DNA of 64,000 bases. It comes from Branchiostoma floridae. Lineage: Eukaryota; Chordata; Leptocardii; Amphioxiformes; Branchiostomatidae. Position 1 is the first letter of the stretch; the number at the start of each line of letters is the position of its first letter. The notes under the pieces are model-generated. The model had not been told where the DNA came from. It searched no databases and saw nothing but the letters and a program-made list of their open reading frames with translations. A program made the translations under genes and the position numbers. The stretch is from contig NC_049993.1 of NCBI RefSeq assembly GCF_000003815.2, positions 9,915,050 to 9,979,049 of the forward strand, in the 5' to 3' direction. Shown here piece by piece: positions 34,639-43,664 of this stretch.

Positions 34639-37600
34639 TAGGGTGAAAACTGTCTGTGATCCAGCGCAACCTGGCCCTAACTTTTTGCATCGTTATACAT
34701 AAAATATTGATTACCAAATACCTTAGATACCATACGCGTGAATCAGTCTCGGTCTACATATCAATCGCTTGCCAATACATAAAAGACTGCTTTGGGAATT
34801 AAAAAAGATAGTGACACCCATGTTTATCCCCATGGAGGTTTTCGTATTTTCATATATAGTTTAGTTCGTAGAGTATTAAGATTTATTCTGTATCCTCTTT
34901 TTACAGTTTATATTTATTTGACCATACAGAAGTCACCGTGCTTTTTTGTCGTGCCAATAAAGCTTGCAGTATGAATGCTGTATGAACAGTATATCGTCTT
35001 AAGAAGTAACTGCGACCCTATCTTCTAAATGAATTTAGCTACATCTTGCAATGGAAAGAATTTCACATTTTGTGAATAATGCCGAATTATTTATGATGCT
35101 AATACACTAAAACGCTTTGTATTTTGTTTTTGTTTTGCTCCTGTATTAGTTAAAATGCGTATCCATTCTAAAAATCTCTCTAACACGTGTACAACGTACT
35201 CCCTGTATTTTCCCAAAAATATTCTCCTTAAGCCCCGTTTACAAATCAAGAATTTAGCTCGGCCGAGTTGTCAGCGAGCTCTAAATTACGAGGAGGCATG
35301 AACCTGATGCCTACGAAGAAATGGAAGAGTTTCTTCGTCGAAGGCTCCCTAAAGCCCCCTTTACAAATCAAGAATTTCGCTCGGCCGAGTTGTCAGCGAG
35401 CTGTGGATTACGAGGAGGCATGAACCTGATGCCGACGAAGAAATGGAAGAGTTTCTTCGTCGAAGGCTCCCTAACCTGATTACTAGTAATAACGGATACA
35501 CGCTCATCACACGGCTCCATTGTTTCGGTACCACCTGTACAAGACAGTTATGTCTGTCACGTCCTGTGCTCCTCCCTCTGACGTGAAATTGAAAGGTTCA
35601 GTCACGATCGCCTTTGTTGAATTTCACTCGGCCGTTGAGGCCAATGTTAAGATAACAACAATAGTGCAAAGTCATAAGTCTCCGGCTATACGGATGGTTA
35701 ATTTGAGGCGCGGTCGGTCATGGGCATTCCAGATGAAGTACGTAGCTTTTTGTTTCTTTTATTAACTGATTCAATGAAAAAAAAATCACTTGTATGAAAA
35801 TAAAAACTGGGCCGTGTTTATCCCTCAAACTGATTCAAGAAAAACGAAGATGTTTTTGTCTTTAATTTCGCACGACTTTTGAGGTCAATGTTAAGATAAC
35901 ATCTATATAACTGCAAAGTCATGGACAATACGGATAGTGATTTTACTGGCACAGAAAACTAGCGTCTACCAGGCTCCGCGGATCGGTGGTCTAATTGTAG
36001 GAAGGTGAGGAAACTGATCCTCTGGCCGGCCGACTCCCCTTGCGTAGATCTACAATAGACTCTATTTGTCCAATTTGTACAATTAGACCACCGATCCGTG
36101 GGGCCTGGCAGAGGCTAACAGAAAACCTAAAGCTAACACCATAAGAAACTAGAGTTCGGGGACCTCATACCTCCATGAAATATTTATTGCTTTTTTGTGG
36201 ATGGTATGTATGTTTATAGTCGGTTGTATTTGAGAGTAATGGTTATATAATATAAATGTTATGGGAAAGTAGTGGTGTATTTATTTAATGACACAGAGGA
36301 TGTCCATCTGATTAGTAATTATCAAAATGTGACACTTAATTGTGTAATGTGCGTTTAAGAGGTCGACGGCATATGGTAGCGTGGTGTTCCTTAAGCTTGA
36401 TGTTTGGCATTTAAACTGTCTAAGGTTGTCAGCATTATTGAGGTTCGACTATGTGCCTCAGAGCTGTGTGGTGGGAGGAAGTTGGGAAACTCAGAAAGAA
36501 GAAGGGATGTGGCCAACTTTAGTCAGATGGTGATTTGTTTTTCCACCAATATGTCATAACATCAGCTGTTCACACGGTACAAAAACGAGATGCACACTTT
36601 CCTCTGACAGCCCTACACCAACTGTAAGATGAATACTTGGCGCCAACCCCGTCTGCTAAAAAACAAGTACCATTGGCTACGAAAGAGACAACTAACAACA
36701 ATGAAAAGTTTGTTTCTTCTTCTTTTTTTGCCATACATTGTACCGTGTACGATCGTTGCGCAATAAAGTTCTTCATAACGACATGACCCGCTTGCATTGC
36801 GACGTTTTGCTAGTCACCGTAGCGGTGTGCTCAGCCTGGCACCGTTAATGTAATCGTAAGACCAACAACACGTTTTCATAGTAGTACTTCCCCGAATTTT
36901 CACCGTTACTTCCTGCACGCACCCCTCTCAATCAGTCAGTAAACTCATTGGAGATGTGAAGTACAATAAAGATAATAGAGTATAAATCTGTCAGTCATCT
37001 CTTGTGTTTCTTCCCCTATCAGTATTCGAATTGTTCTTAATGATCCTTAAACGACTCTTAATTCCTCCCAGAATTGTTAGCTAACGTAGCGACAATTTCC
37101 GTTTTTTTTCGGTGACATATGTGCCAGTCACTGCCGTGCCCGGACCAGCCTGTGCGTTTTTGACATATTGAACGGTCAACAATACAGTTTAATTTATTGT
37201 GGTACTTCCCCGAATTTTCACTGCTACTTTCGAGTGCAGGCACCTCTCTCAATCGTATAATTCAATTCTATAAAATAGTAGAATATAAATTATGCCAGTC
37301 ATCTCCCGTGGTTCTCCCTCAAACTGTTCTGAAACGAACCTTATTTCCTTTTAGTGCTGTTACTGTAGCTAACGTAACGACAATACTCGTTTTTCTGTGA
37401 CATATGTGCCAGTCACTTCCGTGCTGGGTCTAGCCTGGTACCGTTGTACGTTTTGTCATCTTTTAAACGACCAACAAAACGCGTTCATTGTGGTACTTCC
37501 CCGAATTTTCACCGCTACTTCCTGCACGCCCCCTGTCAAGGGTCGGGGCTACTGTTTTCTGTTTACTGTGTCAACAATGGCAATATAAATGGTCCGGTTA

Positions 37601-40600
37601 ATTATAAGGACTAGCCTGGATGCCAGACCCCAGCCCGATCTCTATCTATAACGTGTGGGGATATTTTTGAGATCGGTCTTGGGTCTGGTGTCCAGGCTAG
37701 TAAATGACGTTAGGTTAGGTCAAGGACATTAAATAATGTTCTTGTCCGACTCCGCGTTAAACGCGTGGTTCTGAGGCTTTTTACACGTGTTCCTAGTGGT
37801 CTGCATTTTAGAGTAAGATTAAAAGAAACGCAGATCACTTGAAGTACGTTTAAAAGGCCTCAAAATACACAAGCAAATACTGAGCGGGATCCTACCTCTG
37901 CTTGGAGATTAGATCCAATTCAGTATGCCTACCCGTGCGTTATAAGTGTTCGGCGCTCTGGCATTACCAAGTGCTTGAGAACCTTGTTGCCTTTGGCTAA
38001 TGGTTCTTTGATAATTTTGCTCCCGACATCGCGGACCGGTACGGTACCGCCCGTGCTAACAGTTGATTAACCGCTTAGTGACGTGTTCCTCAGCTTGTGA
38101 TTAGAGTATTTTAGAAAACAAACCTGAAGAGTCACCCAGTAGGAAAAATGCATCTGTATTCAATGTAGAAGGTTGTGACGGGTTTTCAATTATATGTATG
38201 TATGACTGTGGCCTAATTATAAAGTAAAGACTAAGAATAATGTGACATTCAAACAATACCGTCAGTGTTCTTAGATCCAGCTCTGATATGTGAATAGATA
38301 TGGACAAAGTCTGTTAAGAACCCGATCGGCAACTAAAGACAAAATGGCGTCGCGCAGACGTCATGGCCAAATCATGTAAAAGTCACTGCGCCATTTCTCC
38401 TTATTTTCAATGAATAAAATGTTTTGATTGCTGTCATTTGCATAATCGTAGACTCTTGTCTGCATCCCTTCTTAAAGGGGTCCTTAGGTAGTGTGTACTC
38501 GACAACCTTTAATGGGCCTTAACTGCCATTAATCGGGTGCCCTCAGGCACTGCACCTCCATGTGACAGCGGTAAACAGTCCGAGGCACCCCGCCCATTTT
38601 TTTGTATCATTTACGCTTCTTTGCCGCTGTGTTCTACAAGCTTAAGTTTATTAGCCGTGAGAGGCATAATTATGAACGATAGAAATGTCATTAGTATTGA
38701 TGATTGTGCCTTTTTGCCACTTCTGGTCATCATTTTTGAAAGCGGCATTTTACCCCGAAAGAAACTTTAAAGTCATTTTGTGAGTGGACATGCGACCAAC
38801 TGGGCCAATTATGACGCATGTGTATAATACATGTAAAATAGAAAGCCAAAGATTCATACGCAGTGTACAAAATACTTTTCTGAGCCTGGTTGCACAGTGT
38901 GCAACCTGGGTCAAAACTAGGTTGCACAACTGAATTTCAAGTTGCACCGCCTAGAATTCACTATTAAAAATGTCCATCTGCCAAGAAATCTGCAATTATT
39001 GACATGTTTGGCTGCTATGAAACGGAACTGCCTCGTTCCATTTATTTCTTCCAAGTAAATTGACAACAAAATCGAGTTCTGAGGCTCAAAATCAAAGTTG
39101 CGCCCTGTGCAACCTGAGTTTAGAAGTAAGTTGCGCCAAGCAAAAAGTGGTTGCAATGTGCAAGTGTGCAAGTGGGTATTTTGCACGCTGATACATGAAG
39201 ACTATGTTTAATATTCACCTTACACCTTTAGAACCAACCGCGCCTCAAAAGTCAACCATCCGTTCAAGTGACGTCCGAGAGAGATCATTGCTGTTTACCT
39301 GACGTTGGCCCCAATGGTTGGGTGAAACTTAAGAAGAAAGTCGTGACTGGGTCTTATTCATCTTTTTTGAGGGGGCGTCGGAGGTATAGGGGAAACGACT
39401 AAGCACAGTAATGAAACAAAGTGATTAAATCCTTATTATAAGAGAGTCATGGCCATCCGTGCAACCAGCAAGCCAGGATGATGATGATGATGATGATAAG
39501 ACTTTAAAACTAATTTCAAACATGAAGAATATTGTGTTCTAATTCTGTCGTTACTCTACATCTAACGTCTTAGACGTGAGGTGAAAGTTAAAAAAAAATA
39601 ACTACTGTAATAGGATAACGTATTGGAAAAGATCGGAACAAAACAACGATACACAAAAGAAAGTCCAATTTGAAACCTGAGACACTCTACATCTATTAAA
39701 CACGATGTTTCTAGACGAATCACAGGATTAGAGACATCGTTGATCTGACAATACAGCGACTGTAGTTTCTCTACGACTCAGGGAACATGGACAGGAGTTC
39801 GTCTTGAATCGTACATCGATTACAAGGTTTTAAATAGAACATAGTAGGTGCTCTATTATCAAGAATCATCAGTTCCTCGGGGCAAATTACTTCCGAGACT
39901 GCGGGCATAAAGAATGATATTTTACGTGTCGTACGTATACGCTGTAGCCATTGTATCAAATCTATATAAATGGCATCTATCATTAATAAGCTAGCGTCTC
40001 CTATGGTATCCTAATAATGTTGTGGTGCATCAGCAGCTGAATACTGACAATGACAACCTGACATATAGAATGTGTAGAAAGATTAGGTTTTAAAGTCTCG
40101 GATTTTCAGCCTGTACCCACCCCAGTTGTCGAAAGCTGTTGTTATACGGTTCTGTGGTTTTCACCCACAAAACAGGACCACCACCACCACACAGACACAC
40201 CGCTCCCGGACCACTACAGAGGTACATGGAGCGGTAGACCATGTCTGTCAGCTTGAAAGGGTTTTGTGGCTGCCAAAATGGAGACTTTTTTGGTCCGTGT
40301 TTTTAAGTTGTCGCCAAGGGCTATTGTAGTGTACGTAGTCCGGGGTAGCTTAATACCGTACGGTTGTGAAACGTGAAACCAGGCAGCGCTACAAGTCGGC
40401 ACGCCAGGCGACTCAAGACCACCGATCCTCCGCGCTCCGTGTGTATTGTGGACACTTTTTTTTTTAGATTTTCCGGGTAGTTTACTGGCTACATTTACGT
40501 CCTTGAACCCGTGCTCATAAACAAGGGAGAAGGAAGCTACACGCAACTGTAGGTAGGTCAAGGATTGTCAACAGCAAAACAAAAATGTTTCTCAAGAAAA

Positions 40601-40848
40601 TACCCGTCTCCTTTCTCTGTGGATTTTGTAAACTGCGATGTAATGTATAACGATAGGTAATAAAATAGATATGATCATGATGAATCAGTAAAGAACGTAC
40701 CAGGTCCGACGCCGCAGGGCGCGCGGGTTCGAGTGTTGTCCAAGAAGTCGAAGGCGAAGCGGCGAGCCGGCGGGAACGTCAGGCGAATGTGGGCGGACGT
40801 CAGTGCGACCAGGCCCGCCAACACGAACAGACCCGTTCGGTAACCCAT
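18658..40848 (-). CDS. GPI-anchor-like His-brace/EGF/double-DOMON protein
   Basis: Twenty exons join in frame (754 residues): 40848-40701, 33397-33324, 29816-29704, 29072-28915, 28550-28479, 27679-27557, 27121-27024, 25425-25353, 24891-24770, 24161-24038, 23526-23401, 23211-23008, 22248-22119, 21605-21529, 21196-21075, 20711-20637, 20294-20233, 19902-19787, 19354-19193, 18743-18658. Signal peptide 1-19; the mature protein would start with His20 ([10 protein letters not shown]). Module 20-164 has PCG (44-46), WHMAYAH (67-73), CDRC (126-129) and FWSCADV (150-156), reminiscent of LPMO/BIM1-like copper proteins. Cys-rich EGF-like modules are at 165-188 and 190-229. DOMON-1 (about 230-290 and 411-545) is split by a Glu/Pro/Ala-rich linker (300-410); it has WVGLGW and [15 protein letters not shown]-2 (548-715) has [10 protein letters not shown] and IVGWVNGDG. 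The hydrophobic C-terminus ([16 protein letters not shown]) suggests GPI anchoring. Function is inferred; the exon 10 acceptor is least certain. Confidence 0.88.
20421..20604. mobile_element. Hairpin MITE, CTCTCCAAGCAGAGG family, copy 1
   Basis: The terminal inverted repeat CTCTCCAAGCAGAGGTTAGG at the left pairs with CCTAACCTTTGCTTGGAGAG at the right. A TA flanks each end, and GAAAGCCC/GGGCTTTC lies inside. It sits in a DOMON-gene intron. Confidence 0.85.
21974..22080 (-). mobile_element. tRNA-like SINE fragment
   Basis: On the minus strand an A-box-like TGGCCCTATCGGTAAGGTG precedes a B-box-like GGTCCCGGATTCAAAAC at tRNA-like spacing. There is no intact cloverleaf, so it is not called a tRNA gene. 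Confidence 0.5.
22749..22972 (-). mobile_element. tRNA-derived SINE (younger copy)
   Basis: Minus-strand head: TGGCGTAACTGGTAGAGCG (A box) followed by GGTTCTGAGTTCGATCCCC (B box), i.e. a tRNA-derived pol III promoter. The body has ACCCAGGTGTAAAAATGGGT and ends in the block complementary to GGACAGACAAGGACAATGTG. A T-rich run at the left is its A-tail. It shares the whole body with 9103-9345. Confidence 0.85.
23401..24161 (-). other. Exons for the acidic Glu/Pro-rich linker of the DOMON protein
   Basis: Exons 24161-24038 and 23526-23401 encode degenerate repeats such as [13 protein letters not shown] and [17 protein letters not shown], with strong GGC/TCG imperfect tandem repeats at the DNA level. 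Together with exon 9 this makes a ~110-residue low-complexity insert between strands of DOMON-1. Repeat slippage probably makes its length variable between alleles. Confidence 0.75.
23587..23800. mobile_element. MITE with GGGGCCCGGC inverted ends, copy 1
   Basis: TTTCCAAACTGGGGCCCGGC near 23605 is inverted as GCCGGGCCCCGGTTTGAAAA near 23760, with GGCCT/GGCTA-like tips outside. A related copy is at 25560-25742. Confidence 0.7.
25094..25294. other. Assembly gap (201 N)
   Basis: Run of N in the intron between DOMON-gene exons 8 and 9. An undetected small exon could be hidden, but exon 8 and exon 9 already join in frame. Confidence 0.99.
25560..25742. mobile_element. MITE with GGGGCCCGGC inverted ends, copy 2
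   Basis: The right end GGCCGGGCCCCGGTTTGAAA and the internal ACAAAACACACAGAACGTAAAA match the copy at 23587. The left end (GGCTGCCCGACAGCTTTTGG) is diverged. A similar but more decayed copy may lie at 16373-16560. Confidence 0.6.
26310..26997. mobile_element. Non-autonomous piggyBac-like element
   Basis: TTAA flanks both ends (26306-26309 and 26998-27001), the target site of piggyBac transposases. The termini are AGGCATACTACG at the left and CGTAGTATGCCT at the right, a perfect 12-bp inverted repeat, extended imperfectly by T-rich sequence. 688 bp, no transposase. It lies in a DOMON-gene intron. Confidence 0.85.
27731..28114. mobile_element. Long-TIR MITE, possibly nested
   Basis: The left block 27731-27812 (CGGTCCCCAACGG, GCCTATGGGGCCCTGCTATC) is repeated inverted at 28030-28112. 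GAACAGTC occurs just outside both ends, an 8-bp direct repeat of hAT type, although the left tip lacks 2-3 bases. A third copy of the terminal block (GCCGTTGGGGATCGGGCGTAG) at 27867-27915 lies inside, suggesting insertion of one copy into another. Confidence 0.75.
29460..29690 (+). mobile_element. Candidate LINE 3' tail
   Basis: TTGTACCATGTACAAATGTTGTGCAATAAAGTTC resembles the phrase TTGTACCGTGTACGATCG followed by CAATAAAGTTCTTCAT near 36738-36775. A shared transcript-like tail at two unrelated loci suggests a retroelement 3' end. No coding part is visible. Confidence 0.4.
29895..30083 (-). pseudogene. Two truncated copies of the 5' part of DOMON-gene exon 3
   Basis: 29895-29949 repeats the first ~55 bases of exon 3 with its acceptor (minus strand GGAGGGATCCGTCTGGAGAT). 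30032-30083 is a more diverged copy. Both lie upstream of the true exon (29816-29704) on the gene strand, with shared intron phrases (AACGTTAACTAC, AAGCACCCAGTCAT). They lack the rest of the exon and a donor. Confidence 0.82.
31088..31233. mobile_element. Hairpin MITE, CTCTCCAAGCAGAGG family, copy 2
   Basis: Left end TAGGTTAGGCTCCGG and right end CCGGAGCCTAACCTCTGCTC are inverted, with the shared core GTTTTTATCGGGCT. The left tip is eroded. Confidence 0.8.
31462..32085. mobile_element. Large inverted-repeat (foldback) element containing an assembly gap
   Basis: The left arm 31462-31686 (CTTCAATGACTTTCTGAA, GATGCCTTCTTAAAAT, GGGGCACCGGTGCGGCACTG) is mirrored by 31841-32085 (CAGTGCCGCATCGGTGCCCC, ATTTTAAGAAGGCATCACG, TTCAGAAAGTCATTGAAG). 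The N run 31872-31971 replaces the middle of the right arm. The spacer of about 155 bases has no coding content. Confidence 0.8.
31872..31971. other. Assembly gap (100 N) inside an inverted repeat
   Basis: Run of N within the right arm of the foldback element at 31462-32085. Confidence 0.99.
34480..34634. repeat. (TA)n and (TC)n microsatellites
   Basis: TATATA run at about 34480-34509 and an uninterrupted TC run at about 34580-34634, both in the first intron of the DOMON gene. Confidence 0.95.
35229..35473. repeat. Two-copy direct tandem repeat, ~120 bp unit
   Basis: A unit beginning AAGCCCC and containing GCTCGGCCGAGTTGTCAGCG and GAAATGGAAGAGTTTCTTCG occurs twice back to back with a few substitutions. 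No coding assignment. Confidence 0.9.
35962..36117. mobile_element. Short MITE with ~35-bp inverted ends
   Basis: GCGGATCGGTGGTCTAATTG near 35977 is inverted as CAATTAGACCACCGATCCGT near 36080, with CCAGGC/GCCTGG further out. No transposase. Confidence 0.8.
36835..37565. repeat. Three diverged tandem copies of a ~300-bp unit
   Basis: GTACTTCCCCGAATTTTCAC occurs near 36886, 37202 and 37493. GTGACATATGTGCCAGTCAC occurs near 37112 and 37397. Aligned surrounding text repeats (CAGCCTGGCACCG / CCAGCCTGTGCG / TAGCCTGGTACCG). Non-coding, DOMON-gene intron 1. Confidence 0.8.
37610..37702. mobile_element. Miniature hairpin (TAGCCTGG family), copy 1
   Basis: ACTAGCCTGGATGCCAGACC at the left and GGTCTGGTGTCCAGGCTAGT at the right form a hairpin of about 35 bp per arm. 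Confidence 0.85.
38862..39192. mobile_element. MITE with CAGTGTACAAAATAC ends, copy 1
   Basis: The left end CAGTGTACAAAATACTTTT and right end GGTATTTTGCACGCTG are imperfect inverted repeats. Subterminal GTTGCACAGTGTGCAACC is itself palindromic. The copy at 42636-42942 shares both halves. Confidence 0.8.
39478..39499. repeat. (GAT)n trinucleotide repeat
   Basis: About seven GAT units in the first intron of the DOMON gene. Confidence 0.9.
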
Positions 40849-43079
40849 CTTGTAGCACTCCAGGTAAGGTTGGAGGATTCTCTAAGCTGTAAATCTTCCG
40901 TTAAAGCTGTGCTGTACCGAGTTCTTTGTGAAGCGGCGTGCGTTCTCGCAGAGCACCCTACAGCTATCCAGGCGTACTCGTACTGAGGGAGGCCACGGTG
41001 TGTTGACCACTAGTATGTAGTGCTACCTGTATGTGCACACCTTTGACAGCTAATACAATAGGGCGATGCCAACTCCGGACGCAGATAGGGGGCAACAGGT
41101 GCCTGCGTGTGAAAGCATTCGGATGGGCGTGGTCTGTAAGTCTTTCAGCAGCGAATAACAAAAACGATTAGCCAATGTCAGCAATTACCAGGAACTGATG
41201 CTACATTTCAGAGTATGATACGTCGTTATAATCTGTCGCGTTCTTCGCTACATGTGTGGAGCGATGACCTGTTTACAACCGTCCTAATTATATATTACAT
41301 TGAATAGCTAGTGTCCTATGCACCTTCGCTAAAAGATGCTAACCTTTACAACTGACGTATTCTAAAGGTTTCTCATTGATTTTACAAATAGACAATATAT
41401 ATTGATGGTCTTCGTTAAGATGTACTTATAGTGTAGCATAGCATTAGTTGTTCTGTCTCTCCCACTGACACTGTAAAGATTCTTTACAGCAACGTTTTAT
41501 GTAACTACTGCATTTAGCCCATATGGGCAAGGTCATGCAAATAAAGATCATTGTCATTGTCATTGTTAAGCAAATAAGTTGTGAGAAGTATAAAAGTCTT
41601 ATCCAAGCAAAGAAAGCCGAAGGGAGAATGCTGGAGTGTCTTTCCAGGACTTTGAAATATATATCCGCTTATATATTTTACAATTGACCAATCATAGGCT
41701 TTTTGGCGTATCTTATTACCTGGATGTCTAACCTTTACCCTCATAAGCTACTTGCTTTACCATTGACCAATCACAGGCTCTGTATTCAATCGGCAGTGGC
41801 CTACTCGATCAGATGCTATGGCGACTTGCAGATGATACGAATGGGTAATTTTGAAGCAGGTCTATAATTACAGATCGTTTGCATTTGTTTTTGTGTCAAC
41901 GAGGTCTACACCTCTATATCTGTAGCTGCATTAATTGAGTGTTCAACTTTTACTGCAATTTCCGGTATTCCTTAAGCTTAAACTTTTCGGAAACGGGGCC
42001 ATGGAACCTATATGGCGGGGCCTCACGATGGAGAGGCTTTAACAGGTTAGCCCAGCTGGCTTTTGACCCAAACAGTCGAGTAGCACTTGAACAATTCATG
42101 TCAATCTCTGCACAGCTGCCAACCTCTCCTGCACATATTTGACCGCGCCCTGGTCAAGTTTTGTTACTAACTTACTTGTAACAAGCCACCTGTCGAGACT
42201 ATATGATATAAATAATAATCGTATGTAAAAATTGTCGAAATCTATGTTCTAGTATGTTAAAGTGGAAGACGAAAAGTCATGCGTGTTCTGTGATTTTGAG
42301 AGAGCATAAATCTATTATCGTCCGAAATCTCGGAGAAAACAGTATTTACATATCTAAAGGTTTTGCCAAGCTCAAGCTGGTAAAGGACTTACTGCAACAA
42401 CAAATAGAAGCCAGAATACTTGGAGATGATGCTATGTGTAGTGTTTCTCAATAGGATATAAAAACCCTAGGTCTCTCCAACAAGATCTCTGTAGTGTCAC
42501 TGACGAAAGACATCGGATGTTGTCTAAAACGTCTGTTTACAAAATCATATCCAGTTGCTCGAGTAATTGCTTTTTGGCTTACCTTATGACCTGGATGTCT
42601 AACGGCTTCACCGATGTAACATTATACATATAGTAGCAGTGTACAAAATACTTTTTGAGCTAAGTTGCACAGTGTGCAACCTTGGGCAAAAACTAGGTTG
42701 CACATCTGATTTTCAAGTTGCACCACCTACAATTCACTAATTTCTGAAAAAAAAGGTACAATACCTGCATACATACATAACCTTTTACTATCATGTTACT
42801 TATAAGCATGTTTGTTTCAAACTAAAAATCAAGTAACTGAGGCTCAAAATCTAGGTTGCACACTGTGCAACCTGAGTTTAGAAGTAAGCTGCACCAAGCG
42901 AAAAGAGGTTGCAATGTGCAAGTGGTATTTTGCGCGCTGCGTAGTCTTTCTGACTTAAAATTAAACATCAATGACACTTGTCATGATCTGCCATATGTTC
43001 ATCAAAACTTGACAAAAGGGAAGGCTAGGATAATGTAAAATGAGAATAATTCAGATAGAAACTGTTGTACTATTGGCTA
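40849..43079. other. Upstream region of the DOMON gene and intergenic DNA
   Basis: It should contain the minus-strand DOMON-gene promoter, but I see no convincing TATA box. (CATTGT)-type repeats after AATAAAG near 41545-41565 look like a LINE 3' tail. The MITE at 42636 and the hammerhead-like motif at 42500 are listed separately. No exon is recognised. Confidence 0.45.
42636..42942. mobile_element. MITE with CAGTGTACAAAATAC ends, copy 2
   Basis: Same termini and subterminal GTTGCACAGTGTGCAACC as the copy at 38862; the central portion differs. No clear target duplication. Confidence 0.8.
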
Positions 43080-43664
43080 TTTATTCTTATGCATCTGCTG
43101 GATTCAGCAGCATCTACTTGTATTACAACATTTGCATTGGACTTGGCCTGAGCACCAACCATTGTGACTACCATCCTTATATAACATAATATTCAACTTT
43201 TTCCCTGAGCATATCGAGGGCATGGCATCTGTGACCAGAAAATTAACAACTCAGTACAGAATTTACTAAGATCTCAAAATAATTAGTCATGATGAGCCAT
43301 GCTCCCCTATAACAGCACATTCTGTACTTACACTTCAACCCCAGGCCATACCAAATTCAATTAGTTGGTTCTTAAATTTCACGAAATAAAATAAAAAATA
43401 GCATGAGGCAAATTTCAGTAACTCATAAGCACAGATTTCCACATGTCTTTCTTCCAGCACTCTAACTTCTGTTGTCCTCTTGCAGAGTTAATACATGTAA
43501 AAAAAACAATTTCATAAAAAATAATGACCATAAACTGCAACCTTCATAAGTGGGTAGATTTCATAAATTGAGAGTCCTCTATGTGCTGTGTCTCTGAAAA
43601 TACATACATGTAGACTTCTGGATGGGAAATAATTTTCTGACATACAGAATTCTCTTTAAGCCAT

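Noticed and set aside
41939-42142. 67-residue frame suggestive of a retroelement gag fragment
   Set aside because: Too short and no motif that I can name with confidence.
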